This document shows, piece by piece, positions 7,533 through 16,869 of a stretch of DNA of 64,000 bases. Positions within the stretch are counted from its first letter, which is position 1. Each line of letters begins with the position of its first letter. This DNA comes from Igneacidithiobacillus sp041146875 (lineage in GTDB: Bacteria > Pseudomonadota > Gammaproteobacteria > Acidithiobacillales > Acidithiobacillaceae). A program made the position numbers and the translations under genes. The notes beneath the pieces were generated by a model. It did not search any database, was not told where the DNA came from, and saw only the letters and a program-made list of their open reading frames with translations. The DNA is taken from positions 40,301 through 104,300 of the forward strand of contig NZ_JBFRXP010000010.1 in assembly GCF_041146875.1 (NCBI RefSeq), given 5' to 3'.

Positions 7533-10391
7533 TCAGGTCTCTTGGAGTCGTCTTACATCTAACTGAAAAGCATCCAATAACGCCGTAGAAAAGCGTCGAT
7601 GGCAATCCTCCAGAACAGCCCAGTCTGAATCCTGTATTTTTCCATCTTCCATGCCCAGACTCGCAATCAACGCGTGATATTCTCGATGTAAGACCATCAA
7701 AATATCATCCCAAGCCAGGCCTAGCTTTTCCAATCGATGGTGCTCTGGACAGGCACGCGCCTTCGCCATTCCGCGAAAGTCGACAATTTCTGGGTGTTGT
7801 TTCAGCGCTTTTTCCAGAATATCGAAATGGCTAATATGCTGCGCATAACACCCCAAGTAGCTCCCCGGCGTTTCATCACTGCCCTGCAAATGCTGCGCTA
7901 AAAAGCTGTGCAGGACTTCCATAGGCATTGGGCGCGCGATCGCATAGCCCTGGAAATATCGCACCCCCATTACCGTCAAGGCATCGCGGATCGCATCACT
8001 TTCCACGCCCTCGGCGACGAGATCGACATGTAGGCCCCTGGTCAGGTCGAGAACCGATTGCACAAAACGTAGATCCTGAGGACGCTCCTCCAGACAACGT
8101 ACAAAGCCCTGATCCAGTTTTGCTTTGTCCACTGGCAACTCTTTCAGACGCAGGAGAGAAGAGTACCCGCTACCAATGTCATCCAGCGCAATGCGAAACC
8201 CCATCGCCTTTAAATCGAGAAGATGGTCAATCGCAATCTGTCGATCAACGAAGTCATGACTTTCCAGTATTTCAAGAGTAATCCGTCCGGGATCAACCCG
8301 TGATTCATCGACGATCTTCTGTATACACCGCACGCAGGCTGTCCCCATCAACTGCGGATCAACATTGATGGATATCCAGTAGTTTTGTCCAATTCGGTCA
8401 AAGGTCTGCAGGTCAGAAATTCCCTGTCGCAACATCTGTTCCGTCAGATGAAAAATGTCTTTTTCCGTAAGTTGTTTTAGGAAGTCTCCCGGCCCCCAAA
8501 TTCGGCCTTCTTCATCTACAAGACGTGCCAACGCCTCAAGTCCCACCACTCTTTTTTGCCGTTGATCCCAAATCGGCTGGTACCAGCTTTGCAACCCACC
8601 GGCACGAAAGAGCCTGCGCAATGGGTACAAACTCTGCGCACTCTCATCACCGCTCCAAAAAGACCAGGGGTGATTACGAGTCTCCTTTTTGCGCTTGGAT
8701 GCAAACATCGCCTGATCCGCCTCACGCAACAACAATTCAAGGTTGCTGTTGGCAGAGAGAGGATAAATGCTCGCCCCCATACTTACCTGTAGATGGATCT
8801 GCTCCCCTGACTCCATAACCAGCGGCTTTTCGACAGCAAGGTTGACTTTTCTCAGCACGCTCTCTAGCTGGGCAATGTCGCGCAGCCCTTCAAGCAGCAA
8901 GATGAACTCGTCCCCACCAATGCGCGCGACGCTGTCCGTGTGGCGTAGCGAATCCTGCAGACGCTGCGCGAGCAGTTGCAAAATCGCGTCACCAAGATCA
9001 TGTCCGACACGGTCGTTGATCTGCTTGAAGTCATCCAGATCCAATACCACCAGAGCCAACAGACGTTCGCTGCGGTCCGCTCGGGCACGCGCACGGGGAA
9101 GCTCTTCCTCCAACGCACGCCGATTCAACAGATCCGTCAATGGATCGTGCAACGCCATCCGCTCTAATTTTGCCTCGCGCGCCTTTTGGTGCGTCAGATC
9201 ATGAAAATAACCGATATAGTTAGTTATCTTTCCAGAATTGTCGCGTACCGCGCGGATATTGAGAAATTCAGGAAATAATTCGCCATTCTTACGCCGGTTC
9301 CAGATTTCTCCCTGCCATTCTCCGTCACGGCGCAATTTTTCCCACATGGAGTCATAAAAACCTGCGTTCTGTATCCCAGAATGCAGGATATGTGGTGTTA
9401 GCCCCAGAACTTCGCTTTCCGCATAACCGGTCAACTGGCCAAAAGCCTGGTTGACGCGCACGATGCGCTGCTCAGCATCAGTGATCATAATGCCCTCCTG
9501 GGCCTCGAACACCTGAGCAGACAAGCGCAGTGCCTCGCGTTGAACTCGCGATTCGCTAATATCCCGCTGAACGCTGACAAACTGGGTAATTTGTCCCTGA
9601 TGATCACGTACCGGGCTAATGGATAGTTGATTCCAAAAAGAACTACCATCTTTGCGATAATTGAGAACTTCTCCGCCAAACGACTGCCCAGCATCAAGGT
9701 GTTGCCGTATACATGCAACTACCTCAGCAGAGGTTTCCGGTCCCTGCAATATACGACAATTTTCACCAATCAGCTCGGGCAAACTATAGCCGGTCATCTC
9801 CGCAAAGGCATTATTGAAATAGAGGATATTTTGCTTGGCATCGGTCAGCAGTACACCTTCGCTGATCGAGCGCAATGCTGCCGCAAAGCTACGATCACGC
9901 CCGTCCACCGGGGTTTGGAAGAGGATTTGCGCCAGCACTGCGACAATCCCCTCCAATAGCTGTACCTGCTCGTCGCTGGGCGCTGCCTCGCGAAAACTGG
10001 TGAGAGCGAAGGTGCCCACGACCTGGCCAAACGGATCCCGAATGGGAGCCGACCAACAGGCGCGAATCTGTAGGGCTTTCGCAAGGTCGTGCAACCGTCG
10101 CCAACGGTCATCCTCGGTGGCGTTGCGCACCAAAACGGTCTGTCCGTACAATACTGCGCTGGCGCAGGAGCCATTCCCATCAACCACGCGCAACCCATCG
10201 AATTGTTTGCGCACTTCCTCGGGGAGGCTTGGCCCGGCATAAAAGCGGAGCTCGTTCTCGGGTCCGAGAAGCATTACCGTCGCTAGCGCCCCGGGCACAA
10301 TACGTTCGGCAACCAGACTCAAAGATTCTACTAGGCTACGGGCGGACTCCGTTGCCTCTGGGGCTACTGCATTACACGAAACGCCGTGCAT
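7533..10391 (-). CDS. GAF-PAS-PAS-GGDEF-EAL cyclic-di-GMP turnover protein
   Basis: Predicted soluble bifunctional signalling enzyme of 952 residues. Order: GAF (about 15-160), PAS (168-280), PAS (290-405), GGDEF (412-580), EAL (590-825), then an unassigned helical tail of about 125 residues. The synthase site is intact (GGDEF at 492-496) and so is the product-inhibition site RHTD five residues before it. The phosphodiesterase half keeps EALAR, LEILES, DDIGSGYSS, the KLDQGF lysine and EGVE. Both activities are therefore possible. ATG 10391 is chosen because AGGAG precedes it at good spacing; a GTG at 10484 has no such site. No membrane segment is seen. Ligands of GAF and PAS are unknown. Confidence 0.93.
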   Translation of the reverse strand: MHGVSCNAVAPEATESARSLVESLSLVAERIVPGALATVMLLGPENELRFYAGPSLPEEVRKQFDGLRVVDGNGSCASAVLYGQTVLVRNATEDDRWRRLHDLAKALQIRACWSAPIRDPFGQVVGTFALTSFREAAPSDEQVQLLEGIVAVLAQILFQTPVDGRDRSFAAALRSISEGVLLTDAKQNILYFNNAFAEMTGYSLPELIGENCRILQGPETSAEVVACIRQHLDAGQSFGGEVLNYRKDGSSFWNQLSISPVRDHQGQITQFVSVQRDISESRVQREALRLSAQVFEAQEGIMITDAEQRIVRVNQAFGQLTGYAESEVLGLTPHILHSGIQNAGFYDSMWEKLRRDGEWQGEIWNRRKNGELFPEFLNIRAVRDNSGKITNYIGYFHDLTHQKAREAKLERMALHDPLTDLLNRRALEEELPRARARADRSERLLALVVLDLDDFKQINDRVGHDLGDAILQLLAQRLQDSLRHTDSVARIGGDEFILLLEGLRDIAQLESVLRKVNLAVEKPLVMESGEQIHLQVSMGASIYPLSANSNLELLLREADQAMFASKRKKETRNHPWSFWSGDESAQSLYPLRRLFRAGGLQSWYQPIWDQRQKRVVGLEALARLVDEEGRIWGPGDFLKQLTEKDIFHLTEQMLRQGISDLQTFDRIGQNYWISINVDPQLMGTACVRCIQKIVDESRVDPGRITLEILESHDFVDRQIAIDHLLDLKAMGFRIALDDIGSGYSSLLRLKELPVDKAKLDQGFVRCLEERPQDLRFVQSVLDLTRGLHVDLVAEGVESDAIRDALTVMGVRYFQGYAIARPMPMEVLHSFLAQHLQGSDETPGSYLGCYAQHISHFDILEKALKQHPEIVDFRGMAKARACPEHHRLEKLGLAWDDILMVLHREYHALIASLGMEDGKIQDSDWAVLEDCHRRFSTALLDAFQLDVRRLQET

Positions 10392-10520
10392 TTTTTGTTT
10401 ACTCCTACTCCCACTACATACCCTTTCATGTAAGGGCCCACATTTTTTGCCACGCTCCAGACACAAAAAGCTCTGCCGCCCCACTTGGGAAGAGCAGCGA
10501 GCCTTCTTTGGGACAGATAT

Positions 10521-10549
10521 AGATTACCTCTAAGTTGTCAGATCCGCAA
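10521..10549 (-). promoter_or_regulatory. Candidate sigma-70 promoter for the GGDEF-EAL gene
   Basis: On the minus strand TTGCGG (10549-10544) and TAATCT (10526-10521) are separated by 17 nt, a plausible -35/-10 pair. It lies between ssb and the GGDEF-EAL gene and would give a leader of about 120 nt. The remaining part of the 181-bp gap holds only a small CCCTT/AAGGG hairpin. Confidence 0.35.
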
Positions 10550-10572
10550 GTTTACAAAAAACTAGGCACTCG

Positions 10573-11028
10573 CTAAAACGGTATATCGTCGTCTTCGAAC
10601 TGCTCCACTGGCGCACGCGGCGCACTCTTGGCGGTCCGACTAGACGGTTCACCATGGCTCTCCTGCTGGCCATCATCAAAATTGGCAGTGCCACCGCCGC
10701 GGCCACCCACCAGTTGCAGGCGGTCGGCGACGATTTCGGTCGTGTAGCGCTCTTGGCCTTCTTTGTCGGTCCACTTGCGCGTCTGTAGACGCCCTTCGAT
10801 ATAGGCCATGCTGCCCTTTTTCAGATATTCCCCAGCAATCTCCGCCGTGCGCCCAAACAACACCACACGGTGCCATTCGGTACGCTCTTGGCGATTGCCA
10901 TCACGATCCTTGAAACTTTCCGATGTTGCCAAATTCAGATTGGCGATAGCCGCCCCGCTGGGTTGATAACGCATCTCAGGCTCTCGGCCCAAGTGCCCAA
11001 GTAGTATGACTTTATTCACTCCCGCCAT
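10573..11028 (-). CDS. ssb: Single-stranded DNA-binding protein
   Basis: Tetrameric ssDNA-binding protein for replication, recombination and repair. The 151-residue product has an OB-fold over about residues 1-110 (start MAGVNKVILLGHLG, with the core WHRVVLFG), a glycine-rich linker, and the acidic tail DDDIPF that recruits partner proteins. The start ATG has AGGAG upstream. It is divergent from uvrA, the same arrangement as in Escherichia coli, where both respond to DNA damage. Confidence 0.97.
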   Translation of the reverse strand: MAGVNKVILLGHLGREPEMRYQPSGAAIANLNLATSESFKDRDGNRQERTEWHRVVLFGRTAEIAGEYLKKGSMAYIEGRLQTRKWTDKEGQERYTTEIVADRLQLVGGRGGGTANFDDGQQESHGEPSSRTAKSAPRAPVEQFEDDDIPF

Positions 11029-11048
11029 GGTTTCTCTCCTGATGACCA

Positions 11049-11077
11049 GGGACGCGCGTCCCGTTAGCCCCTATACT
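11049..11077. promoter_or_regulatory. Perfect 14-bp palindrome in the ssb/uvrA divergent promoter region
   Basis: GGGACGCGCGTCCC at 11049-11062 is its own reverse complement. It covers the expected -35 position for a uvrA promoter whose -10 would be TATACT at 11072-11077. The 81-bp gap contains no CTG-N10-CAG LexA box of the enterobacterial type. A shared operator is a reasonable inference but the regulator is unknown. Confidence 0.45.
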
Positions 11078-11109
11078 ATCCCATTCTCACCGGCTATGAA
11101 GCAAACGGC

Positions 11110-13926
11110 ATGGATCATATCGAAATTCGCGGTGCCCGCACGCACAATCTCAAAAACATCAGCTTGCGTTTACCACGCGACCAACTGATCGTGATTACCG
11201 GCCTCTCCGGCTCAGGCAAGTCCTCACTTGCCTTCGATACCCTCTATGCCGAGGGGCAACGCCGGTATGTCGAGAGTCTTTCCGCCTATGCGCGGCAATT
11301 TCTCTCCCTGATGGGCAAACCCGATGTGGATGCCATTGAGGGGCTTTCTCCGGCCATCGCCATCGAGCAGAAATCGACTTCACACAATCCCCGTTCTACC
11401 GTCGGTACCGTCACCGAGATCCATGATTATCTTCGTCTGCTCTATGCGCGCGTCGGAACCCCTTGGTGCTGTGGCGAACCGATCCAAAGCCAAAGCATTG
11501 CCCAGATGCTCGACCAGATTCTTAGCTGGGAGAGCGGCACGCGCTTGCTCGTGCTGGCCCCGGTGTTACGCGACCGCAAAGGTAGCCACGAGGAGATTTT
11601 TCAGGGCTTGCGTGCCCGTGGTTTGGTGCGCGCCCGGGTAGATGGCCAACTCTGCGAGCTCGAAGAGGTACCGGTGCTAGACCCCAAGCGCAAGCATCGG
11701 ATTGAGGCGGTGGTAGACCGTGTGGTGTTGCGTGATGACGTACGTGGACGCCTAGCCGAATCCCTGGAGAGCGCTATGGCCATGGGCGACGAGGAGGCCA
11801 TTGTCGTCAAACCAGACGCAGAAGCGGAGCATTTTTTTTCCGCCCGTCACGCCTGCCATCATTGCGGCCGCTCCTTTCCCGCCCTGGAACCCCGCCTCTT
11901 TTCCTTCAACAATCCCGCAGGTGCCTGTCCGCGCTGCGATGGGCTCGGCGAAATCAATATCTTTGATCCCCAGTTGCTCATCCCCAACCCCGCCCTCAGC
12001 ATTGCCGATGGTGCGATTGCGCCTTGGCGTCAACGACAAAATGACGTCCTTCCCGCGCTACTGCATGCCTTGGCCAAGCGGCTGGACTTTTCGCTAGATA
12101 CCCCCTGGGAGGAATTGCCCGGCAAGGTACAAGACACCCTACTGCATGGCTATCCGGAACCTTTAGCGATTCGCAGCCGGGCTGGAAAGACGGAAACGCA
12201 GCGCTATCCCGGCGTCATCCCGAACCTGGAAAAACGCCTACGCGAGACCCAGTCTCAGCTACTGCGCGAGGAGATTCTCCGCTATATGGGGCGTTTACCC
12301 TGCCCGGACTGCGGCGGGAGTCGGCTGCGCAGCGAGGCACGCATGGTGCGCGTCGGTGCATTGGCTGTGCATGAATTCTCCGCCCTGTCGATTGGCACTG
12401 CCCTGGACAGTATCAAAGACCTGCAACTGGGTGGCAAGGAAGCCGTCATTGCCGAGCGTATCCTCAAAGAGATCAACGACCGACTGCAGTTTCTCATGGA
12501 TGTCGGCCTCGACTATCTAACCCTGGACCGCGCCGCCGAGACCCTCTCTGGTGGCGAGGCACAGCGGATTCGCCTGGCCTCGCAAATTGGCGCGGGCCTC
12601 GTGGGAGTAATGTATGTGCTCGACGAACCGTCGATCGGGCTGCACCAACGCGACAATGATCGCCTACTCCACACCCTCAAGCGGCTCCGCGACTTGGGCA
12701 ACACCGTCATTGTCGTCGAGCATGACGAGGATGCAATTCGTGCTGCCGATTACCTCGTCGACATGGGCCCCGCTGCTGGCGTGCACGGTGGCGAAGTGGT
12801 CGCGCATGGGCATCCGGCAATGGTGGTCAGCAGCGCCGATTCCCTCACTGGCAAATATCTGCGCGGAGAACTCTGTATCGCTACCCCCGAACGTCGCCGC
12901 CCGCTGGAGGAAAACCGGCTCTTACGTCTATGCGGTGCGCGTGGGCACAACCTGCGTACAGTAACGCTCGAGATTCCCCTCGGCCTCTTCACCTGTATTA
13001 CCGGGGTTAGCGGTTCGGGAAAATCCACCCTAATCAACGACACGCTCTACCCGGCCTGTTCGCGTAAGCTCATGAATAGCCATCTTACGCCCGCCCCCTA
13101 CGAGGAACTCATTGGTCTAGAGCATCTGGACAAGGTCATTGCCATTGACCAAAGCCCGATCGGGCGCACTCCGCGTAGCAATCCCGCCACCTATAGCGGG
13201 CTATTTACCGCGGTGCGCGAACTGTTTGCCGGTACCGGCGAGGCGCGCGCGCGCGGCTACGGCCCGGGGCGTTTCAGCTTCAACGTCAAGGGTGGGCGTT
13301 GTGAGGCCTGCGAGGGAGAGGGAGTGCTTCGCGTTGAAATGCATTTTCTGCCAGACGTGTATGTTGAGTGCGACGTCTGCCAAGGGCGCCGCTACAAGCG
13401 CGAGACCCTGGAGATTCTCTACAAGGGCAAGTCCATCCACGATGTTTTACAGATGACGGTAGAAGAAGCAGCCACCTTTTTCGCTGCGGTACCCAGTATC
13501 GCGCGCAAACTGGGAACGCTACTCGACGTTGGGCTCGGCTACATACAGCTCGGACAATCGGCGACTACGCTCTCCGGAGGCGAAGCGCAGCGGGTCAAAC
13601 TCGCGCGCGAACTATCCCGCCGGGACACCGGCCGCACGCTGTATATACTCGATGAACCTACTACGGGCCTGCACTTTCACGACATTGCCTTGCTACTGAG
13701 TGTCTTACAAAAGCTGGTAGACGCAGGCAACACCGTTATCGTCATCGAACATAACCTCGATGTGATCAAAAGCGCTGACTGGCTAGTTGATCTGGGGCCC
13801 GAGGGCGGTAGCGGTGGCGGCCAGATCATCGCCCAGGGTACTCCGGAAGAATTAATGCGGGCGCAGCATTCCCATACCGGTTATTACCTCGCGCGGCACC
13901 TGACCGTAAAAGCGGAAAAGGGCTGA
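11110..13926 (+). CDS. uvrA: Excinuclease ABC subunit A
   Basis: Damage-recognition ATPase of nucleotide excision repair. The 938-residue length is typical. There are two ABC-type ATPase halves: the first with Walker A GLSGSGKSS near residues 31-39 and signature LSGGEAQRIRLA, the second with GVSGSGKST and LSGGEAQRVKLA. Zinc modules are visible in the first half (CHHCGRSF, CPRCDGLGE) and second half (CEACEGEGV and CDVCQGRRY). It is divergent from ssb and ends at a hairpin shared with the convergent ribosomal block. Confidence 0.98.
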   Translation: MDHIEIRGARTHNLKNISLRLPRDQLIVITGLSGSGKSSLAFDTLYAEGQRRYVESLSAYARQFLSLMGKPDVDAIEGLSPAIAIEQKSTSHNPRSTVGTVTEIHDYLRLLYARVGTPWCCGEPIQSQSIAQMLDQILSWESGTRLLVLAPVLRDRKGSHEEIFQGLRARGLVRARVDGQLCELEEVPVLDPKRKHRIEAVVDRVVLRDDVRGRLAESLESAMAMGDEEAIVVKPDAEAEHFFSARHACHHCGRSFPALEPRLFSFNNPAGACPRCDGLGEINIFDPQLLIPNPALSIADGAIAPWRQRQNDVLPALLHALAKRLDFSLDTPWEELPGKVQDTLLHGYPEPLAIRSRAGKTETQRYPGVIPNLEKRLRETQSQLLREEILRYMGRLPCPDCGGSRLRSEARMVRVGALAVHEFSALSIGTALDSIKDLQLGGKEAVIAERILKEINDRLQFLMDVGLDYLTLDRAAETLSGGEAQRIRLASQIGAGLVGVMYVLDEPSIGLHQRDNDRLLHTLKRLRDLGNTVIVVEHDEDAIRAADYLVDMGPAAGVHGGEVVAHGHPAMVVSSADSLTGKYLRGELCIATPERRRPLEENRLLRLCGARGHNLRTVTLEIPLGLFTCITGVSGSGKSTLINDTLYPACSRKLMNSHLTPAPYEELIGLEHLDKVIAIDQSPIGRTPRSNPATYSGLFTAVRELFAGTGEARARGYGPGRFSFNVKGGRCEACEGEGVLRVEMHFLPDVYVECDVCQGRRYKRETLEILYKGKSIHDVLQMTVEEAATFFAAVPSIARKLGTLLDVGLGYIQLGQSATTLSGGEAQRVKLARELSRRDTGRTLYILDEPTTGLHFHDIALLLSVLQKLVDAGNTVIVIEHNLDVIKSADWLVDLGPEGGSGGGQIIAQGTPEELMRAQHSHTGYYLARHLTVKAEKG

Positions 13927-13950
13927 GAGCCCCTCTGGCCCTCAGCCCTT
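13918..13950. terminator. Bidirectional hairpin between uvrA and rplQ
   Basis: Ten-base-pair stem AAGGGCTGAG (13918-13927) / CTCAGCCCTT (13941-13950) with a 13-nt loop, overlapping the uvrA stop codon. Reading on the minus strand the stem runs into CCCTTTT, so it is a better terminator for the rplQ-ending operon than for uvrA. Confidence 0.65.
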
Positions 13951-13972
13951 CCGATAGCAGCGAAGCTGCAGC

Positions 13973-14344
13973 CTAAGAAGCGCTTACCTCCCGATCAACC
14001 AGTTCGACAATCGCCAATGGCGCATTGTCACCGGCGCGAAAGCCATATTTGACGATGCGCAGATATCCGCCCGGCCGCGCCTTATAATGCGGACCAAGCT
14101 CGTCGAATAGCTTTACAACCGCGTCGCGATCGCGCAAGCGCGAGAACGCAAGACGCCGCCGCGCCACCGTCGGCTCTTTCGCCAAAGTGATCATCGGTTC
14201 GGCAAAGCGCCGCAGTTCCTTAGCCTTGGGTAAGGTAGTAACAATACGCTCGTGCGCAAAGAGAGACACCATCATGTTGGCAAACATCGCCCGACGATGA
14301 CTACTGTTACGATTCAATTTTTTTCCACTATTACCATGACGCAT
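13973..14344 (-). CDS. rplQ: 50S ribosomal protein L17
   Basis: Large-subunit protein near the peptide exit tunnel. The 123-residue product begins MRHGNSGKKLNR, the highly conserved L17 N-terminus that contacts rRNA, and keeps the MMVSLFAHERIVTT segment. It is the last gene of the alpha operon, following rpoA by 32 nt, which is the standard bacterial order. Transcription is expected to stop at the hairpin just downstream. Confidence 0.98.
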   Translation of the reverse strand: MRHGNSGKKLNRNSSHRRAMFANMMVSLFAHERIVTTLPKAKELRRFAEPMITLAKEPTVARRRLAFSRLRDRDAVVKLFDELGPHYKARPGGYLRIVKYGFRAGDNAPLAIVELVDREVSAS

Positions 14345-14376
14345 GACGTCACACTCCCCAAATAAAGGTTAACGAC

Positions 14377-15387
14377 TCAGTCTGCCTCGACGATATTTTT
14401 GTTACCGAGCGGTGGCAGATTCTCGGGTGGCCAATTCTGCAAACGCATCCCCAAAGAAAGGCTTTTAGCGGCCAAGATTTCTTTGATTTCGGTCAACGAC
14501 TTGCGCCCTAAATTAGGAGCCTTCAGCAGCTCATTTTCCGATTTCTGCACCAAGTCACCGATGTAGAAAATATCTTCTGCCTTGAGACAGTTCAGCGAGC
14601 GCACCGTCAATTCGAGATCATCCACCGGACGTTCGAGCAACGGCATCAGGTCTTCCACGATGGCCACATTGCGCGCCTCTTCGACTATCGGCGCTTCTCC
14701 AGTGACGAAGACATCCAGCTGCTGCCGCAATATACGAGCCGCTTCCTGCACCGCCGCCAAGGGCTCAATGGTGCCGTTAGTCTCAACATCGAGCACCAAC
14801 CGATCGAGATCCGTGCGCTGTTCAACACGGGCGCTCTCCACCTGAAAGCTGACCCGCAGCACGGGGCTGAAGCTCGCATCGAGCGCAAGCACCCCAATAC
14901 GTTTTTCATGATCGCGTTGCCGCGTTGCCGCAGCTTGGTAACCGCGTCCGAAATCAAGGCGCAGGTGCATGACCATTTCCACATCACGGGTAATGGTCGC
15001 AATAACCTGTGCTGCATTAGCAACTTCCACGCCATGCTCGGCCACGATGTCGGCACCGGTCACCGGCCCTGGGCCACGCTTACGCACGGTGATGGTCTGC
15101 GATTCGAGCCGATGGCTGCGGATCGCGAGCTGTTTCAGGTTCAGAAGAATGTCGACGACGTCCTCTTGCACACCCTCTAGGCTAGAGTATTCGTGCAACA
15201 CGCCCTCGATTTCGACCTCGGTAACTGCAACACCTTTCAGCGACGAAAGAAGAATTCGCCGCAGCGCATTACCGAGGGTGTGTCCAAAACCGCGCTCCAG
15301 AGGACCCAAGCTAACCCGTGCAGAATGTGCACCGGTCCTTTCGATTTCGTAATTCTGCGGACACAAAAGCTCGCCAACTTCAGCCAT
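14377..15387 (-). CDS. rpoA: RNA polymerase alpha subunit
   Basis: Scaffold subunit that dimerises to start core polymerase assembly and contacts UP elements and activators. The N-terminal domain (about 1-230) shows the dimerisation segment LGNALRRILLSS. The C-terminal domain (about 250-320) shows the helix-hairpin-helix DNA-binding core ending in PNLGRKSLTEIKEIL. Length of 336 residues is close to the E. coli 329. It sits between rpsD and rplQ in the alpha operon, 22 nt after rpsD. Confidence 0.98.
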   Translation of the reverse strand: MAEVGELLCPQNYEIERTGAHSARVSLGPLERGFGHTLGNALRRILLSSLKGVAVTEVEIEGVLHEYSSLEGVQEDVVDILLNLKQLAIRSHRLESQTITVRKRGPGPVTGADIVAEHGVEVANAAQVIATITRDVEMVMHLRLDFGRGYQAAATRQRDHEKRIGVLALDASFSPVLRVSFQVESARVEQRTDLDRLVLDVETNGTIEPLAAVQEAARILRQQLDVFVTGEAPIVEEARNVAIVEDLMPLLERPVDDLELTVRSLNCLKAEDIFYIGDLVQKSENELLKAPNLGRKSLTEIKEILAAKSLSLGMRLQNWPPENLPPLGNKNIVEAD

Positions 15388-15409
15388 AAATAATCCTCGT
15401 TGCTCCGGT

Positions 15410-16036
15410 TTACTTGGAGTAGAGTTCCACTACCATCTGCTCGTTCAGGTCCTGCGGCATCTCGTCGCGCACGGGGACGGCTTTGACAGTGGCACTGAGT
15501 GCCTTGGTATCCACGCTGAGCCATTCGGGGTAGCCGCGCACTTCTGCTGCCTCAACGGCCGCAAGTATACGCGCATGCTCCTTGGCAGATGCAGTCACGG
15601 CGACCACATCACCAGCCCGCACCTGGTAGGACGGAATGTCAACGCGTCGACCGTTAACGGTGATATGTCCATGCCGAACCACCTGCCGCGCCTCCGCTCG
15701 GGAAGCGCCAAACCCCAGGCGATACGCCACGTTATCGAGACGCAACTCAAGGAAGCGCAACAGCAATTCGCCAGTAACACCCTTTTTCTGCGAAGCAGCG
15801 GCAAAATAACGGCGAAACTGACCTTCCAAGATGCCATAAACGCGCCGCACCTTTTGCTTTTCGCGCAGCTGGGTACCATATTCGCTGACGCGCGCCCGGC
15901 GTTGACCGTGCTGACCCGGTGCGTAGGCCCGAACCACGACCGGGCACTTATCGGAGAAACATTTTTCTCCCTTGAGAAAGAGCTTGCCACCTTCGCGCCG
16001 GCACTGACGGCAACTGGGGCCGGTATATTTAGCCAC
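15410..16036 (-). CDS. rpsD: 30S ribosomal protein S4, zinc-binding form
   Basis: Primary 16S rRNA-binding protein that nucleates 30S assembly. The 208-residue protein carries four N-terminal cysteines (Cys9, Cys12, Cys26, Cys31) in the spacing of the zinc-binding S4 of Thermus; the E. coli form lacks this site. The S4 RNA-binding fold follows (ARQVVRHGHITVNGRRVD). The start is GTG at 16036 with a strong GGAGG six bases upstream. It lies between rpsK and rpoA. In E. coli S4 represses the alpha operon; no leader structure for this was identified here. Confidence 0.97.
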   Translation of the reverse strand: MAKYTGPSCRQCRREGGKLFLKGEKCFSDKCPVVVRAYAPGQHGQRRARVSEYGTQLREKQKVRRVYGILEGQFRRYFAAASQKKGVTGELLLRFLELRLDNVAYRLGFGASRAEARQVVRHGHITVNGRRVDIPSYQVRAGDVVAVTASAKEHARILAAVEAAEVRGYPEWLSVDTKALSATVKAVPVRDEMPQDLNEQMVVELYSK

Positions 16037-16054
16037 TACCTACCTCCGAAAAAA

Positions 16055-16450
16055 TTAAACGCGCCGCTTTTTGGGCGGACGGCAGCCATTGTGAGGGATT
16101 GGCGTCACGTCGCGAATGCTAGTGATGCGAAAACCGACAGAATGTAACGCGCGAACGGTACTCTCTCGACCCGGTCCGGGGCCACTGACCTCAACGTCCA
16201 GATTCTTCACGCCGTACTCTTGCGCCCGGCGACCCGCGTTTTCCGCAGCCACCTGCGCGGCGAACGGGGTACTTTTCCGCGAGCCACGGAAGCCAGAACC
16301 ACCGGAACTGGCCCACGCCAAGGCATTGCCCTGCCGGTCGCTGATCGTGATGATGGTGTTATTGAATGAAGCATAGATGTGCGCGACGCCGTCGACGACG
16401 TTCTTTTTTACCTTTTTGCGCACTCGTACATTACTCTGCGTTTTTGCCAT
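16055..16450 (-). CDS. rpsK: 30S ribosomal protein S11
   Basis: Platform protein of the 30S subunit, close to the E site and the S1/S21 region. The 131-residue product shows the core segments IYASFNNTIITISDRQGN and GPGPGRESTVRAL, and ends CRPPKKRRV, as in other S11 proteins. It follows rpsM by 18 nt and precedes rpsD by 18 nt in the alpha operon. Confidence 0.98.
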   Translation of the reverse strand: MAKTQSNVRVRKKVKKNVVDGVAHIYASFNNTIITISDRQGNALAWASSGGSGFRGSRKSTPFAAQVAAENAGRRAQEYGVKNLDVEVSGPGPGRESTVRALHSVGFRITSIRDVTPIPHNGCRPPKKRRV

Positions 16451-16468
16451 AGTATCGATCCTTCAAGC

Positions 16469-16825
16469 TCAGCGGGCGATGGGCTTCGCCGGGCCCTTGC
16501 GGGTGCGCGCGTTGGTTTTCGTCCGTTGGCCATGAACGGGAAGACCGCGGCGATGACGAATGCCACGATAGCAGCCCAAATCCATGAGTCGTTTGATACT
16601 CATGGTGACTTCACGGCGCAGGTCACCTTCAACCACATATTTACCGACCTCGGTCCGGATACGCTCGAGCTCACCTTCGCTGATGTCCTTGACACGTACA
16701 ACGGTGTCGACCTCAGCAGCCGCAAGAATGTCTCGCGACCGGGTCGCCCCGATTCCGTAGATATAGGTCAACGCGACGCCGATCTGCTTGTTATTCGGAA
16801 TATTGACACCAGCAATGCGGGCCAT
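16469..16825 (-). CDS. rpsM: 30S ribosomal protein S13
   Basis: Head protein of the 30S subunit that forms intersubunit bridges and contacts P-site tRNA through its basic C-terminal tail. The 118-residue product begins MARIAGVNIPNNKQ and has the GIRHRRGLPVHGQRTK segment followed by the tail NARTRKGPAKPIAR. It comes 44 nt after rpmJ and is the first gene of the alpha operon proper. Confidence 0.98.
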   Translation of the reverse strand: MARIAGVNIPNNKQIGVALTYIYGIGATRSRDILAAAEVDTVVRVKDISEGELERIRTEVGKYVVEGDLRREVTMSIKRLMDLGCYRGIRHRRGLPVHGQRTKTNARTRKGPAKPIAR

Positions 16826-16869
16826 TCCCTACTCCTTCCCATTCATCATAATCAACCCCGTTACCACTC

